From NCBI GenBank assembly GCA_029215795.1, contig JARDYH010000003.1, forward strand, positions 90,986,609 through 91,050,608: DNA of 64,000 nucleotides. Reading direction: 5' to 3'. The stretch is from Anniella stebbinsi (Eukaryota; Chordata; Lepidosauria; Squamata; Anniellidae). The notes beneath the pieces were generated by a model. It had not been told where the DNA came from, ran no database searches, and worked only from the letters and a program-made list of their open reading frames with translations. Within the stretch, counting starts at the first letter, position 1, and every line of letters starts with the position of its first letter. Positions 62,188-64,000 of the stretch are shown here, piece by piece. The translations under genes were made by a program, and so were the position numbers.

Positions 62188-62285
62188 ACGGGTAGAGTTT
62201 TGTGGCACCTCAAAGACTAACAAATTCATTCCAACATGAGCTTTCATGGACTGTCCCCTTCATCAGATGCATGAAATGTTAGCCT
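62188..62285. repeat. Sauropsid repeat tail (ACTAACAAATTCATT type)
   Basis: TTTTGTGGCACCTCAAAGAC, TAACAAATTCATTCC and CCTTCATCAGATGCATG. A widespread short repeat, family not named. Confidence 0.5.
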
Positions 62286-62398
62286 TAAATTGGCAGATCT
62301 ATATTTAAGTGTGTGATAAACTTAAATATATGACCAACACATGTTATATCGGCATGCCCATCCTTGCTCCCAGACAAATACACTTTTGATGGCAAAGC

Positions 62399-62570
62399 CG
62401 AGTTTATTATTATTATTATTTATTACATTCATATACTGCCTCATAGCTGAAGCTCTCTGGGCGGTTTACCAAAAATCAAAAGATTGAACATTAAAAAGTC
62501 GATATACGAAATTTAAAACCATAAAAACAACTAATATTTAAAACATTTTAAGTTTTAAGCCTAGCCAAGA
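62399..62570 (-). mobile_element. LINE 3' tail, minus orientation
   Basis: (TTA)n, then CATATACTGCCTCATAGC and CTCTCTGGGCGGTTTACC, a standard inverted LINE 3' end. Confidence 0.6.
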
Positions 62571-62654
62571 ACTCAGTTAAAAAACACAAGTAATTTATTT
62601 CCTTGTGCTCTGTGAAACGGTGCTGATACTGAACATGGGAATTGGGAACCCTCA

Positions 62655-63068
62655 ACATTCATAGAAACGTAGAATAGTAGAGTTGGAACGGGCCTATAAG
62701 GCCATCGAGCAACCCCCTGCTCAATGTAGGAATCTCCCCTAAAGCATCCCTGACAGCACCCCCACCACCTCCGTAGGTAATTGCTTCCGTTGTCATACTG
62801 CTCTAACAGGAAGTTTTTCCTGATGTCCAGCCGGAATCTGTTTTCCTGTAACTTGACCCCATTATTCCTCGTCCTGCACTCTGGGGGTTGATCAAGAAGA
62901 GATCCTGGCCCTCCTCTGTGTGAAAACCTTTCAAGTATTTGAAAAGTGCGATCATGTCTCCCCTCAGTCTTCTCTTCTCAAGGCTAAACATGCCCAGTCC
63001 TTTCAGTCTCTCCTCATAGGGCTTCGTTTCCAGACCCCTGACCATCCTCGTTGCCCTCCTTGGTCGTA
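62655..63068 (-). mobile_element. CR1 LINE 3' fragment abutting the CpG island
   Basis: The minus-strand frame reads [20 protein letters not shown] and [20 protein letters not shown], the CR1 ORF2 C-terminus; the 3' end CATAGAAACGTAGAATAGTA lies to the left. It stops where the CpG island of FGFR1OP2 begins. Confidence 0.85.
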
Positions 63069-63089
63069 GCTGATCTAGCAGGGCGTTGG

Positions 63090-63940
63090 ACTCCCCCGCC
63101 TACAGTGGCAATAGGTCTTCCTCGTCAGGCCGGTTTTACGTAAGGGATCCACCAGGAATACCCATCACGGCCCAATACCCCTGGGAAAGAGGTCGCCTCC
63201 TGACACCCTTCTCCTCGACACGGCACTTTGTGTGACAGGTTCTTTTCGCTTCGCGTGGAGACTCAAACGGCCACGGTCCAGAAATCCCCCTTACCCGCAA
63301 CGAAGAGAGGCGGAAACAGGCTTGGTGCCCGCCCGCGCCGCAAAAAGAGCCGTTTTTAACTGAAGACACTAACATGACAGCGGAGCGCGTTCCAGGGAGA
63401 GACACCTGCCCGCCCGCGCGCTCCTTCTCCTGCCTCCCCGTGAGCCAATCACAGCGCAACAACCCCTCATTCTCCTCATACATACACATAAGAGGGGGAG
63501 GGGGCGCGCGCACACTCACTCACCGATGGTTACAATTCATTCCTCGCCAGCCAGCGGACAGAGCCGGGGAATGTGGAGGGACCCCCGCTGTCCCGCTTCG
63601 CCTTCCGTCCGCTGTGTCGCGTTCTTAAATGGCGGCAGTTCGAGGGAAAGGCGGAAGAGGCGCCGGCCTGCCGAGCGACCCCATGAGGGGACTGTGAGGT
63701 AGGTAAAGACCGGCGCTAGCACACAGCCGCCACTACCTGCCAGTTAAGAGACGGTCCAATAGTCACAACAGCAGCTATCGCGAGAACTCGCCTTTCTCCG
63801 TAACTCCTACTACCCGGCTCGCTCTTAAACATCGCGAGACGAGCTTTTAAACCACCGAGCATTACCTCAGCTCCCCCGGAGGGTGGGGGGGGAGAAGAGA
63901 CAATATTGTATTTAATATCGCGAGACTTCCATCCCTAGTT
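63090..63940 (-). promoter_or_regulatory. FGFR1OP2: FGFR1OP2 CpG-island promoter, probably bidirectional
   Basis: A strongly CpG-rich region marks the FGFR1OP2 5' end. A minus-strand donor CATCG|GTGAGTG at 63524/63523 would end a noncoding exon 1 starting near 63.6 kb. On the plus strand there is AAATGGCGGC (YY1-like) at 63627-63636 and a donor-like GAG|GTAGGT at 63698/63699. CCAAT boxes are at 63445-63449 and 63756-63760. TCGCGAGA occurs three times, at 63778, 63832 and 63918. In human, INTS13 starts divergently from this promoter; its coding start is not in this window. Confidence 0.6.
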
Positions 63941-64000
63941 CCTCCCACTCTCTGTTTCAATAAGGAGATTAGCGAAGAGGGGGAGGGGGGAAATCCCCAC

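Noticed and set aside
63690..64000. INTS13 coding exon
   Set aside because: No sequence encoding the expected INTS13 start is visible before the window ends; only a possible noncoding first exon can be suggested.
1..64000. Endogenous retrovirus or other viral insertion
   Set aside because: No LTR pairs, gag, pol of retroviral type or env-like frames were recognised; the only reverse transcriptases seen are LINE type.
1..64000. Undescribed gene system or gene cluster
   Set aside because: The window is explained by three conserved single genes and common repeats; no further coding region passed inspection.

Overview
This is vertebrate nuclear DNA, most likely from a squamate reptile (inferred from repeat content; species not determined). 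It has compact exons, long introns, CpG-rich promoters and a dense load of old mobile elements. The repeats are CR1 and L2 LINE fragments, tRNA-derived SINEs with LINE-like tails, and very many short palindromic DNA transposons, a mix I associate with lizards and snakes. I see no bacterial or viral genes, CRISPR array, tRNA or rRNA gene.

Three protein-coding genes were assembled exon by exon from splice sites, reading phase and remembered family sequences. MED21 (minus strand, four coding exons, 143 aa) is a Mediator subunit. TM7SF3 (plus, twelve coding exons, 566 aa) is a seven-span membrane protein with a glycosylated ectodomain. FGFR1OP2 (minus, five coding exons, 214 aa) is a SIKE-family coiled-coil protein. 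All reading frames are intact. Order and orientation match human 12p11.23 read in reverse: MED21 and TM7SF3 are head to head, TM7SF3 and FGFR1OP2 tail to tail. The right edge is the FGFR1OP2 CpG-island promoter, where INTS13 would start in the other direction.

Layout: 1-5.3 kb is repeat-rich DNA beyond the MED21 3' end; 5.3-12.9 kb is MED21; 12.9-15.4 kb holds the two divergent promoters and two transposon remnants; 15.5-46.4 kb is TM7SF3 with a 14.9 kb first intron and a long 3' UTR; 46.4-49.9 kb is the convergent 3' end region; 49.9-63.6 kb is FGFR1OP2; 63.1-64.0 kb is its CpG island. The genes act in unrelated processes and are adjacent through conserved synteny, not as an operon.

I found no convincing undescribed biological system. 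The most notable items are a GC-AG intron in MED21; an 885 bp composite element inserted into an L2 copy; a young DNA transposon family whose 3-bp target duplication is confirmed by a nested insertion; a perfect X-box-like site in the MED21 promoter; absence of the human alternative FGFR1OP2 exon; and a probable bidirectional promoter with three TCGCGAGA motifs. Repeat family names rest on recognition, not on a database search.
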